Shown here piece by piece: positions 43,631 to 52,022 of a DNA stretch of 64,000 nt; the stretch's first letter is position 1, and each line of letters starts with the position of its first letter. Where the stretch lies: NCBI GenBank assembly GCA_002373675.1, contig DFLF01000008.1, positions 344,287 to 408,286 of the forward strand. The letters are read 5' to 3'. The DNA is from Pseudobutyrivibrio sp. UBA3626. GTDB taxonomy: Bacteria; Bacillota; Clostridia; Lachnospirales; Lachnospiraceae. The translations under genes were made by a program, and so were the position numbers. Under the pieces are notes generated by a model. That model was given only the letters and a program-made list of their open reading frames with translations. It was not told the origin of the DNA and did no database searches.

Positions 43631-44922
43631 TAACATGCCACGTATTTTGTTTCAAAATCACTGACTCTAAGAGGTTTGTCATACAAATATCCTTGTATCA
43701 CATCACATCCACACTCAACAATGTATTCCTCTTCTTCTTTTGTCTCAACACCTTCACATAACACTTCAAATGAAATCTGCTTGAATGTATCAACGAGGTT
43801 TTTCATAATTGTAAGACCAACATCATTCTGAAGTGAGTGAAGTACAAATCCCCTGTCGAATTTAATTACGTTAGCCGGAATCTGTCCCAGTACATATAAA
43901 GAATTATAGCCAGAGCCAAAATCATCTATCGCAATACGATAACCATAGTCTTTAAGCGCATTAAGTTTACTTATAACTTTGGATAAATTCTCAACAAGCA
44001 CTGTCTCAGTAAATTCAAATTCAATAGAACTCTTGGGTATACCTGCATCTTTCACAAGTTTATTAACCCTGTCCATGAAATCGTCCTCTAGCAAATCAAC
44101 TCTCGACAAGTTAACAGATATAGGGAAAAGTGTGACTCCTTCATCCTGCCATTTCTTCTGAATATTAACAACCTGTCTTACAACTTCATAATCAAGCTGA
44201 TATATAATATGTGCCTTCTCAAGAACAGGAACAAATAACGCAGGCGATACAATATTACCCTCTTCATCTTTGAATCTGGAAAGAGCTTCTGCACCCACAA
44301 TTCTATTCTCTTCAACCGAATACTTGGGCTGCAAAAGAACAATGATTTCCTTCTTATCAATAGCCTTCTGAAAATTAGGAATAATGCTTGCTTTCTCAAG
44401 AGATTTCTTTCTCAATTCTTCTGAGTAAAACGCAACAGATGTATCATAACTATAAGATATACTTCTCCTGGCATATCTCGCATTATCCTGCGCAACAATA
44501 AAATCCTCATCCTGTTCAACAAGGCTCATCCCTATATCAATATGAACTTTTGCTCTTGGGTAAATATTATTAATCTCATCAAGAAATTCTCTGGAATAAT
44601 CATTGTAATAACCAATTAATTCTTCTTTCGTGCTACTACTGCCTTCGCAGAGAAGTAAGATATGATCTATATAGCTTTTTGTTCCAAGAATACAATCCTT
44701 ATTCTCAAAGATAAAATAATCAATCATCCTCTCAATAAGGTCATCCCCTTTTTCAGTGCCATATATCTCATTAAAATATTTAAGATTTCTAAGATTAATG
44801 CTTATAAGAACCGCCTGCTCCAAATTCTTGGCAAGTTTTTTCCCTCTTCTTTTAAACCTATCTAATGAAGGTAGATACCCTAACTCCTTCATCTTCTTTC
44901 TAGCCCCAATAAATGTTTTCAA
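43630..44922 (-). CDS. Cytoplasmic c-di-GMP phosphodiesterase with degenerate GGDEF and EAL domains
   Basis: The 430-residue protein lacks membrane spans. The first 165 residues have the outline of a GGDEF domain (LISINLRNLKYFNEIYG) but the catalytic motif is replaced around LGTKSYIDHILLL, so it cannot be a cyclase. The EAL domain (about 175-425) keeps GAEALSRF, ISVNLSR, FEFTET, DDFGSGYNSL, KFDRGF, EGVET and QGYLYDKPL, so hydrolysis of c-di-GMP is expected. It lies downstream of the SigH-like gene with a 77-bp AT-rich spacer. Confidence 0.92.
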   Translation of the reverse strand: MKTFIGARKKMKELGYLPSLDRFKRRGKKLAKNLEQAVLISINLRNLKYFNEIYGTEKGDDLIERMIDYFIFENKDCILGTKSYIDHILLLCEGSSSTKEELIGYYNDYSREFLDEINNIYPRAKVHIDIGMSLVEQDEDFIVAQDNARYARRSISYSYDTSVAFYSEELRKKSLEKASIIPNFQKAIDKKEIIVLLQPKYSVEENRIVGAEALSRFKDEEGNIVSPALFVPVLEKAHIIYQLDYEVVRQVVNIQKKWQDEGVTLFPISVNLSRVDLLEDDFMDRVNKLVKDAGIPKSSIEFEFTETVLVENLSKVISKLNALKDYGYRIAIDDFGSGYNSLYVLGQIPANVIKFDRGFVLHSLQNDVGLTIMKNLVDTFKQISFEVLCEGVETKEEEEYIVECGCDVIQGYLYDKPLRVSDFETKYVAC

Positions 44923-44999
44923 TTTTCACACCCCAAAACAAACAAATAATATCCACAAAAATTATAAGACATTTCTTTTATAAATGCTATGTTTTTTTA

Positions 45000-45566
45000 T
45001 TAATACATTTTCCTCGCCTTAGTTTTAATTCTCTGAATCGTATTATCTACAGACTTTGAATCTTTATTGATTCTTGCAGAAATCTCTTTGGGAGAATATC
45101 CTTCCTTCAAATACTTATATACTTCAAGTTCCCCCTTAGACAATTTCGATTCTATCTCAGACATAGTATCTTCTTTAATCATCTTAGACAGAACAATTCT
45201 TGCAGGATCTTCTTGTAAGAATTCAGCTAACTCTTCACTATCTTCAAGAGATTTACTATTATTAAGTATCTGATTCTTCTTCTGCATAGACTTCTCCATT
45301 AGCTTATTCATACTGTTATCTATACACGTCTTTGCAAATGTATAGAACGAAGCGTCAGAATCAAAATCGTACTTATTAATTGCAGAAAGAAGGCCAATAA
45401 AGCCTTCCTGAATAAAATCATCTCTACTAAAGCCAAGGGCATATCTATTGTTGTGACACTTATAAATAAGAGGCGTATATTTTCTTATCATATAATCAAT
45501 AGCCTCCAAATCACCTTCTCTATACAGTTTTATTATTTCATCATCATTTAAAATAGAATAATCCAT
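45000..45566 (-). CDS. Sigma-70 family factor of the SigH type
   Basis: The 188-residue protein has region 2 (about 28-95, with DDFIQEGFIGLLSAINKYD and FYTFAKTCIDNSMNK). A region 4-like C-terminal domain (about 135-188, ending YSPKEISARINKDSKSVDNTIQRIKTKARKMY in two blocks) follows. The pattern and the position after rlmB match Spo0H/SigH, which drives early sporulation or competence genes in Bacillus; whether this organism sporulates is unknown. I choose ATG at 45566 with AAAGG upstream over a GTG two codons earlier. YacP, usually between rlmB and sigH, is missing. Confidence 0.87.
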   Translation of the reverse strand: MDYSILNDDEIIKLYREGDLEAIDYMIRKYTPLIYKCHNNRYALGFSRDDFIQEGFIGLLSAINKYDFDSDASFYTFAKTCIDNSMNKLMEKSMQKKNQILNNSKSLEDSEELAEFLQEDPARIVLSKMIKEDTMSEIESKLSKGELEVYKYLKEGYSPKEISARINKDSKSVDNTIQRIKTKARKMY

Positions 45567-45599
45567 TGGCACCTTTAATATAATTAAATCACAATATAA

Positions 45600-46349
45600 T
45601 TATTTATTTTTGTTAATACGTTGTCTTACTATTTCATAACTTAAGACACCACAAGATACAGAAGCATTAAGAGAGTCAATATCTCCATACATGGGAATAG
45701 ATGCAACGAAATCACAATTCTTCTTAACATTTTGACTAACACCTGAGCCTTCATTTCCAATTACTAATCCAATTGGGCCAGTCAAATCAAGATTATACAT
45801 AACATCGCCATCCATATCACCACACACAAACCATAGGCCTTTATCCTTAAGCTCAGCAATAGTCTTACTAATATTGGTCACTTTGGCAACAGGTGTGTAA
45901 TTAAGAGCTCCAGCAGAAGTATTAGCAACTACACTAGTAAGTCTTGCAGCTCTTCTTTTCGGGATTATAACACCGTGTGCACCGCACAGATTAGCAGTTC
46001 TAATTATTGCACCAAGATTATGCGGATCCTCGATTTCATCTAATATAATAATAAAAGGGTCTTCTGATTTCGAAGCCGCATTATCAAGAATCTCATCAAC
46101 CGTTGCATATTCATATGGAGACACATAAGCAATAACACCTTGATGCTTCTTCTCTTCACACATGCTATCAAGAATAGTCTTACTTGTAAATTCTATAATA
46201 ATCTTATTCTTCTTTGCTTCTCTAATAATTGTATTAGTGGGGCCATCATGCTTCCCATCAAGAATTAATACCTTGTCAACAACATTTCCTGAACGAATAG
46301 CTTCAAGAACTGCATTCCTTCCACATATTATATCTTCATTATCTCTCAT
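45600..46349 (-). CDS. rlmB: 23S rRNA (guanosine-2'-O-)-methyltransferase RlmB (SpoU/TrmH family)
   Basis: The 249-residue SPOUT methyltransferase has an N-terminal L30-like substrate domain beginning IICGRNAVLEAIRSG. The knotted catalytic domain has ILDEIEDPHNLGAIIRTA, IGLVIGNEGSGVSQ and SIPMYGDIDSLNASVS, the three SpoU motifs. RlmB methylates G2251 (E. coli numbering) in the peptidyl-transferase P-loop. Its start overlaps mrnC by 4 bp. Confidence 0.93.
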   Translation of the reverse strand: MRDNEDIICGRNAVLEAIRSGNVVDKVLILDGKHDGPTNTIIREAKKNKIIIEFTSKTILDSMCEEKKHQGVIAYVSPYEYATVDEILDNAASKSEDPFIIILDEIEDPHNLGAIIRTANLCGAHGVIIPKRRAARLTSVVANTSAGALNYTPVAKVTNISKTIAELKDKGLWFVCGDMDGDVMYNLDLTGPIGLVIGNEGSGVSQNVKKNCDFVASIPMYGDIDSLNASVSCGVLSYEIVRQRINKNK

Positions 46350-46774
46350 GAATCATCCTCTATTTTATTAATTCCACATTTAACTAACTCGAATATCCTG
46401 TCCATTTCGTCTTGTAGATAGAGATACCCAATCAATGCTTCCAATGCGGTTGCCTTCATATATTGAGTAGTAGATGCATTCTTCGCTTTAGAATGAGGCT
46501 TTGCATTGCGGCCTCGTCTTAGAATATCTGCCTCCTCTTCGGTAAGGATTGGCGAAATCTCATCACAAATTCTAGCCTGTGCTACGGCACTTACGTACTT
46601 TATAGCATTTTCATGCAAATTATTCGGTCTTGTATTGCCCTTATTAACAACAATTGTTCTTATTACAAGATCAAATACATCATCACCAATATATGCCAGA
46701 GTAAGGGGCGAATATGTTCTAATATCTATATCTTTACCATCGAAATAATTAATTATATCCTGATTTAAAGCCAT
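46346..46774 (-). CDS. mrnC: Mini-ribonuclease III
   Basis: The 142-residue protein is an RNase III catalytic domain without the dsRNA-binding domain. It carries LTLAYIGDDVFDLVIRT (signature with the metal-binding Asp), RRGRNAKPHSKAKNAS and ATALEALIGYLYL with the second metal site. Mini-III matures 23S rRNA in Firmicutes. It overlaps cysS by 10 bp and rlmB by 4 bp, as in the conserved cysS-mrnC-rlmB block. Confidence 0.95.
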   Translation of the reverse strand: MALNQDIINYFDGKDIDIRTYSPLTLAYIGDDVFDLVIRTIVVNKGNTRPNNLHENAIKYVSAVAQARICDEISPILTEEEADILRRGRNAKPHSKAKNASTTQYMKATALEALIGYLYLQDEMDRIFELVKCGINKIEDDS

Positions 46775-48165
46775 TTATACTTAACACCTTCTCTAGTATC
46801 CTCAAGAACAATTCCTTTCTCAAGAAGACTATCTCTAATCTCATCAGCTCTTTTAAAGTCTTTATTCTTTCTAGCTTCCTGCCTCTCCTCTATCAATTTC
46901 TCAATGTCTTTTGGAAGCAGCTTCTCTTCTTTCTCCAATATAATTCCCAGGATATCGCAAAGCATTAAGAGTTTGTCTTTGTATAGATTAAGTACATTAA
47001 GACCAGTGCTTTCATCAGTATTCTGATTAATATATCTAACAAGTTCGAATACAGCAGAAATTGCATCTGCAGTATTGAAATCATCTTCCATTGCATCTTC
47101 GAACTTCTTAATCAGACTATTAACGGCATCTATAGCACTTTTATCATCACTTTCGGTAGCCGTTGCATTATCAATAAGGAAAAGCAGGTTATCATAAGCA
47201 TTTTGAATTCTCTCAAGTCCTGACTTAGCCGATTCCATCAGTTCAGCACTGAAATTCAGTGGACTTCTATAATGTGCGCTAAGCATAAAGAATCTAAGCA
47301 CTTGGAGGTCATACTTCTCTGCAATCTCCCTTACAGTAAAGAAATTGCCAAGAGACTTACTCATCTTCTTATTATCAATATTAAGAAATCCATTATGCAT
47401 CCAATAATTAGCAAAAGGTACTCCATTTGCAGCTTCAGACTGAGCAATTTCATTCTCATGATGTGGGAAGATTAAGTCTTCACCACCAGCATGAATATCA
47501 ATATTGTCTCCTAGATACTTCTTAGACATTACTGAACACTCTATATGCCAACCCGGTCGGCCATCACAAAATGGTGACTCCCAATAAGGTTCTCCTTCTT
47601 TCTTCGGCTTCCAAAGAACGAAGTCAAGGGGATCTTCTTTCAAATCACCTGTTACATTAATACTTCTATGCCCTGCTTCAAGATCATCAAGATTTTTGTG
47701 GGAAAGCTTACCATAATCCTTCTTCATTCTGGTTCTATAATAAACTGTTCCATCTTTCGTCTTATAAGCATACCCCTTCTCAATAAGAGTAGAAATCATA
47801 TCAATCATTTCTGGTATCTCTTCAGTTGCAAGAGGATGTGTTGTTGCTGGAAGCACATTAAGCCCTTCCATATCCTTCTTACATTCTTCAATATATCTCT
47901 TGGATATTACGCTGGCATCAACGCCTTCCTCTATAGCTTTATTTATTATTTTGTCATCAACATCAGTAAAATTAGATACAAAATTAACATCCAGTCCTTT
48001 ATAAAGCATATATCTTCTTGCAGTATCAAAGACAATCATTGGTCTTGCATTACCAATATGAATATAATTATATACAGTAGGTCCGCACACATACATGCTA
48101 ACCTTTCCTTCTTCGATTGGCTTAAATTCTTCTTTTGCTTTTGTAAGCGTATTATAAATTCTCAT
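46765..48165 (-). CDS. cysS: Cysteinyl-tRNA synthetase
   Basis: The 466-residue class I synthetase shows MYVCGPTVYNYIHIGNARP (HIGH motif as HIGN with the zinc Cys) and the internal zinc ligands PGWHIECS and HHENEIAQSE. KMSKSLGN is the KMSKS loop. It charges tRNA-Cys. It is followed tightly by mrnC and preceded by cysE with a 38-bp gap. No T-box leader is visible in front of cysE or cysS. Confidence 0.97.
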   Translation of the reverse strand: MRIYNTLTKAKEEFKPIEEGKVSMYVCGPTVYNYIHIGNARPMIVFDTARRYMLYKGLDVNFVSNFTDVDDKIINKAIEEGVDASVISKRYIEECKKDMEGLNVLPATTHPLATEEIPEMIDMISTLIEKGYAYKTKDGTVYYRTRMKKDYGKLSHKNLDDLEAGHRSINVTGDLKEDPLDFVLWKPKKEGEPYWESPFCDGRPGWHIECSVMSKKYLGDNIDIHAGGEDLIFPHHENEIAQSEAANGVPFANYWMHNGFLNIDNKKMSKSLGNFFTVREIAEKYDLQVLRFFMLSAHYRSPLNFSAELMESAKSGLERIQNAYDNLLFLIDNATATESDDKSAIDAVNSLIKKFEDAMEDDFNTADAISAVFELVRYINQNTDESTGLNVLNLYKDKLLMLCDILGIILEKEEKLLPKDIEKLIEERQEARKNKDFKRADEIRDSLLEKGIVLEDTREGVKYKWL

Positions 48166-48203
48166 TATAAGTCCTTTCTTCTAAGTAATAATGCTCATAT
48201 AGT

Positions 48204-48905
48204 CTATCTCTTCTGCAATTCTCTAATCTTATCTTCAAGTTCAAGAAGTCTAGTCACCAGTTCAGAGTTTTCATGCTTTAGTACATTAATATCATCCATT
48301 ACAGGATCTGGCAAATGAATTTGATCCATTGTTTCTCTAGGAACCTTGACATTACCCTGTTTTACAATTCTTCCCGGCACACCTACAACGGTACAATTAG
48401 GCGGAACCTCTTCAATAACAACAGAACCTGCTCCAATTTTGGAATTGTCTCCAACCTTAAATGAGCCAAGAACCTTAGCACCTACAGAAATCATTACGTT
48501 GTTACCAATAGTTGGATGTCTCTTTCCACATTCTTTACCTGTACCACCAAGTGTAACACCCTGATATAATGTTACGTTATCGCCAATTATAGTAGTTTCT
48601 CCAATAACAACTCCAGTTCCATGATCAATAAAGAATCCTTTACCAATAGTTGCACCAGGGTGAATCTCAATACCAGTCTTTCTAGCAGCTCTTTGAGAAA
48701 TCTTTCTAGCCCAGAAGTAATGACCTTTGAGATATAGCTTATGTGCTCTACGATATTTAATCATAACCTTAAAGCTTGGATAAAGTAGAACTTCCCACTT
48801 TGATTTGATTGCAGGATCTCTTTCTTTAATTACATTAAATTCTTCCCTAAATCGTGCAAAAAAGCCCTTTTTCTCGGGCTTTTTATTCATATCATCATTA
48901 TTCAT
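48204..48905 (-). CDS. cysE: Serine O-acetyltransferase
   Basis: CysE makes O-acetylserine, the precursor of cysteine, from serine and acetyl-CoA. The left-handed beta-helix is evident: GIEIHPGATIGKGFFIDHGTGVVIGETTIIGDNV contains the catalytic DHGTG and GE motifs (given as one continuous region about residues 95-130), followed by GKRHPTIGNNVMIS. A charged C-terminal helix of about 45 residues replaces the usual short tail. The ATG at 48905 is preferred to the upstream TTG; the ribosome site is weak. It precedes cysS. Confidence 0.93.
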   Translation of the reverse strand: MNNDDMNKKPEKKGFFARFREEFNVIKERDPAIKSKWEVLLYPSFKVMIKYRRAHKLYLKGHYFWARKISQRAARKTGIEIHPGATIGKGFFIDHGTGVVIGETTIIGDNVTLYQGVTLGGTGKECGKRHPTIGNNVMISVGAKVLGSFKVGDNSKIGAGSVVIEEVPPNCTVVGVPGRIVKQGNVKVPRETMDQIHLPDPVMDDINVLKHENSELVTRLLELEDKIRELQKR

Positions 48906-48936
48906 AATTAAACCCAATCTTAATATTTACATTTAG

Positions 48937-49404
48937 TTACTCAATCAAACAGACGCAACACGCACTTATGCCTTCTTCTCTTCCAGTAAATCCCAAATGT
49001 TCCTCTGTTGTAGCTTTAATGTTAACATATGATATATCACAATGTAGAACTGAAGCAACATTTTCTTCCATGGCTTTAATAAATGGTCGAAGCTTAGGTT
49101 TCTGTGCAATTATAGTTGCATCAATATTTACTACCTTGTAGTTTTGTTTCTCAAGTTTTTCCATAACATTTTCAAGAAGCATCATAGATGACGCATTCTT
49201 ATATGTATCATCATCATCCGGAAAATGTAAACCAATATCTCCCATTCCAGCTGCGCCAAGAATTGCATCCATTATGGCGTGAACTAGCACATCTGCATCC
49301 GAATGACCATCTAGTCCCATATCGTGTTCAATCTTTACACCACCAAGAATAAGATCTCTTCCCTTTACAAGTCTGTGTACATCATATCCATTTCCAATTC
49401 TCAT
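48937..49404 (-). CDS. ispF: 2-C-methyl-D-erythritol 2,4-cyclodiphosphate synthase
   Basis: IspF is an enzyme of the MEP isoprenoid pathway. The 155-residue protein has the zinc-binding start [20 protein letters not shown], then [25 protein letters not shown] (in two parts: [19 protein letters not shown]), [11 protein letters not shown] and the late [16 protein letters not shown]. It overlaps the upstream GGDEF/EAL gene by 4 bp, which is an unusual operon partner. Confidence 0.96.
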   Translation of the reverse strand: MRIGNGYDVHRLVKGRDLILGGVKIEHDMGLDGHSDADVLVHAIMDAILGAAGMGDIGLHFPDDDDTYKNASSMMLLENVMEKLEKQNYKVVNIDATIIAQKPKLRPFIKAMEENVASVLHCDISYVNIKATTEEHLGFTGREEGISACCVCLIE

Positions 49405-51770
49405 ATTACCACCTCTACTTCTTCATAGTCTTTTAACAATTTCTTTTTCTCTTCATAATCTGGAATATATTTTTCTTCAAATTCTTCTACCGGTATAGGT
49501 TTGGAATAGAAATATCCCTGGAACAAATCTGCACCTTCATCTAGAAGAAATGCAAGTTGATTACTATCTTCAACTCCTTCTACTACGGTTTTCATATCCA
49601 GTTCTTTGCATAATGCAATTATAGCAGAAAGTATTTTCTTTGCTTTACTAACATTATCTGATTTCTGTAAAAATGCCATATCAATTTTGACAACATCAAC
49701 CGGAATATCTTTAAGCATATTAAGGGATGAATATCCACTTCCGAAATCGTCCATCTCAACAACATAACCAAGTTCTTTGAGATTATTTATAAGCAGAACC
49801 TGTTTTGCAACATTGGTAATTACAGCAGTCTCCGTAATCTCAAGATGCAACTTATTCGGCGTAATATCATATATCTTGATATAATTTCTAAATATCTTAT
49901 TAAGATCCATATAATAGAAATCTTTCGGTGAGATATTAACGGAAATGTTCATATCTACACCCATTTTCTTCCACATTGCAAGTCTGCTACATGCAAGACG
50001 CCACATATATACATCCAATTTACCAATCATACCATTCTTCTCAATAAGAGGTATAAAATCAATTGGTGGAATAATACCTTTCTCAGGATCAACCCAGCGT
50101 GCCAAAGCTTCTGCTCCAACAACTTCACCTTTGTCGTTAACCTGCGGTTGTAAGAACATCTTAATATCGCCGTTTTGAAGAGCCACGTCAAATTTCGAAA
50201 TCATATTCTGATCAATCATAGCCTTCTTACGCAATTCATCAGTATAATTAGCTACTCTTTGCCGATAATCTCCCTTAATAGAATTCATAGCCATTGTAGC
50301 CCTGTCATACATGACAGAAATAGGCATTGTCCTATCTATAATATCATACACCCCCACATAGATAGCAAGAGGATAATAGATATCTGCATCGATATATGCA
50401 ACACTTTTAGGTGCTGAGACAAAATTTTCTCTCTTATACTTTGATTTGGGAATCATAAGGGCAAATTTGTCGTTACCTATTCTACCATAAACATTATAAT
50501 CGCCACATATTTCCCTCATCTTATCAGCAATTCTACAAAGAAGTTCATCGCCCTTAGCATAACCGAACAAATCATTAACAAGCTTAAAATTAAGAACGTC
50601 AGAAGACACCATAAAATATTCAACATCAGGATTATCTCTAAGTGTCTCTTCACATCTCTTATAAAAATACTCCTTATTATATAGACCAGTCAGGCTATCA
50701 TGAGTTGCATTATACTGTTCACGAAGTGATTCTTCATACTCTTTCGTAATATCTCTGGCAAAAATATATGAACCAATTCTAAATTTATATTTGTTATAAA
50801 GAACTTTATATTGTATTTTGATTCTAAGCTGTTTCCCATCTTTACCGGGTAGAACTTTTGTTAATTCCTTTCCATTCTCTTCGTCTTGCTTATTCTTTCT
50901 AAGTTCTTCGATTGAAATATTCTTATCAACTCCAAGAAGTTTTAATACATCTGTATCTTCCTTAAGACGCTCACCTTCTTTTATATCAAAAAGGTCACTT
51001 GCAATTCCATTTGCGTAATTGCAGAGATAATTATTATCAAATACAACCAATGCGAATTGCATATTATCAACCACAAGTCCAACTGTAGATTGGCGAAGTT
51101 GATTCGGAATAACTTTAAGTGTAAAGTAATGAAAAAGCATTCCAGCAAATACATATATAAGAATTGATACATCAATTCCCCATTTAAAATAGAGAGAAAA
51201 TGCATTAAGGACAACACAAATAACAATTATTCCAAGAATAATATTGTATTTGACACAATCAATACCTGATGATGTTAAAATCTTCTTAATAAGGACAATA
51301 ACACATACAACTACAATCCATCCTGCAAGTATCCCATGATATAAACAAAGTGGGCCTCCCTCAAACCTGTAGAATTCCAGTCCATCAAATATCTCTGTCT
51401 GATATACAGTAAATGCAAGTTGGTGAATAGGATTAGAGAACAAAACCAATGCATCAACTATAATCATAGGAATGAATATCTTATTGCACAGAAATGTAGG
51501 TATCTTCTCGCGCGTAGATACAAACACAAACCTAAGCAGATAGAACATAAGTAAATCCGTACAGAAAAAGTACGCACTATAAGAGAGCATACTCGTCAAT
51601 TCATTATTAAATAATAAGATTGCACCATCTGCAAATACTGTAGATATTCCTGCAATCATAAGGTCATCAACCACGTCACCTATTGCCGAGTCTTTTTTCC
51701 TGCTAAGTCTAAGACTCCAGACAAGTACAGCCGCAATTATAATTATTATTACTAATACGACAATCCTCAT
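49401..51770 (-). CDS. Membrane protein with 7TM-like sensor, PAS, degenerate GGDEF and EAL domains
   Basis: The 789-residue protein opens with about seven hydrophobic spans (1-220), like the N-terminal 7TM sensor of some histidine kinases. A PAS-like domain (about 230-345) and a GGDEF domain (about 355-510, [13 protein letters not shown]) follow. The GGDEF signature reads RIGNDKF, so it is degenerate. The EAL domain (about 530-775) has [41 protein letters not shown] and VEGVED, all intact. It should hydrolyse c-di-GMP in response to a membrane or PAS signal. It overlaps ispF by 4 bp. Confidence 0.9.
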   Translation of the reverse strand: MRIVVLVIIIIIAAVLVWSLRLSRKKDSAIGDVVDDLMIAGISTVFADGAILLFNNELTSMLSYSAYFFCTDLLMFYLLRFVFVSTREKIPTFLCNKIFIPMIIVDALVLFSNPIHQLAFTVYQTEIFDGLEFYRFEGGPLCLYHGILAGWIVVVCVIVLIKKILTSSGIDCVKYNIILGIIVICVVLNAFSLYFKWGIDVSILIYVFAGMLFHYFTLKVIPNQLRQSTVGLVVDNMQFALVVFDNNYLCNYANGIASDLFDIKEGERLKEDTDVLKLLGVDKNISIEELRKNKQDEENGKELTKVLPGKDGKQLRIKIQYKVLYNKYKFRIGSYIFARDITKEYEESLREQYNATHDSLTGLYNKEYFYKRCEETLRDNPDVEYFMVSSDVLNFKLVNDLFGYAKGDELLCRIADKMREICGDYNVYGRIGNDKFALMIPKSKYKRENFVSAPKSVAYIDADIYYPLAIYVGVYDIIDRTMPISVMYDRATMAMNSIKGDYRQRVANYTDELRKKAMIDQNMISKFDVALQNGDIKMFLQPQVNDKGEVVGAEALARWVDPEKGIIPPIDFIPLIEKNGMIGKLDVYMWRLACSRLAMWKKMGVDMNISVNISPKDFYYMDLNKIFRNYIKIYDITPNKLHLEITETAVITNVAKQVLLINNLKELGYVVEMDDFGSGYSSLNMLKDIPVDVVKIDMAFLQKSDNVSKAKKILSAIIALCKELDMKTVVEGVEDSNQLAFLLDEGADLFQGYFYSKPIPVEEFEEKYIPDYEEKKKLLKDYEEVEVVI

Positions 51771-51891
51771 TTTGTACCCTTCATAACTTATTCAAGGTTT
51801 TTAAGCCTATAGTAAAAAAATTATATCATAATGTAAGATTATTTACCATATTATAAACTTAATTATAAAACACAAAAAAGCAAAAAATGTG

Positions 51892-51921
51892 TTGACGAGA
51901 TTTCTGTATATGTGATACAAT
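51892..51921 (+). promoter_or_regulatory. Promoter of tRNA-Met
   Basis: TTGACG (51892-51897) and TACAAT (51916-51921) are spaced by 18 bases on the plus strand, 28 bases before the tRNA. The divergent minus-strand GGDEF/EAL gene has an extended -10 (TGATATAAT) near 51820-51830 in the same 178-bp gap. Confidence 0.75.
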
Positions 51922-51948
51922 ACATATCGTTGTCGCGAAAGTGCATGT

Positions 51949-52022
51949 GGCGGGGTGGCTCAACTGGCTAGAGCGTCCGGTTCATACCCGGGAGGTTGAG
52001 AGTTCGAGTCTCTCCCCCGCTA
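51949..52022 (+). tRNA. tRNA-Met (anticodon CAT), elongator type
   Basis: The 74-base gene folds into a full cloverleaf. The acceptor is GGCGGGG with CCCCGCT, the D-arm GCTC/GAGC, the anticodon stem TCCGG/CCGGG with loop TTCATAC, and the T-arm GAGAG/CTCTC with TTCGAGT. The CCA is not encoded. Initiator features (three G-C pairs next to the loop, a mismatched first pair) are absent, and the sequence strongly resembles the Bacillus elongator. tRNA-Ile2 with a modified C34 is the alternative. Confidence 0.95.
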
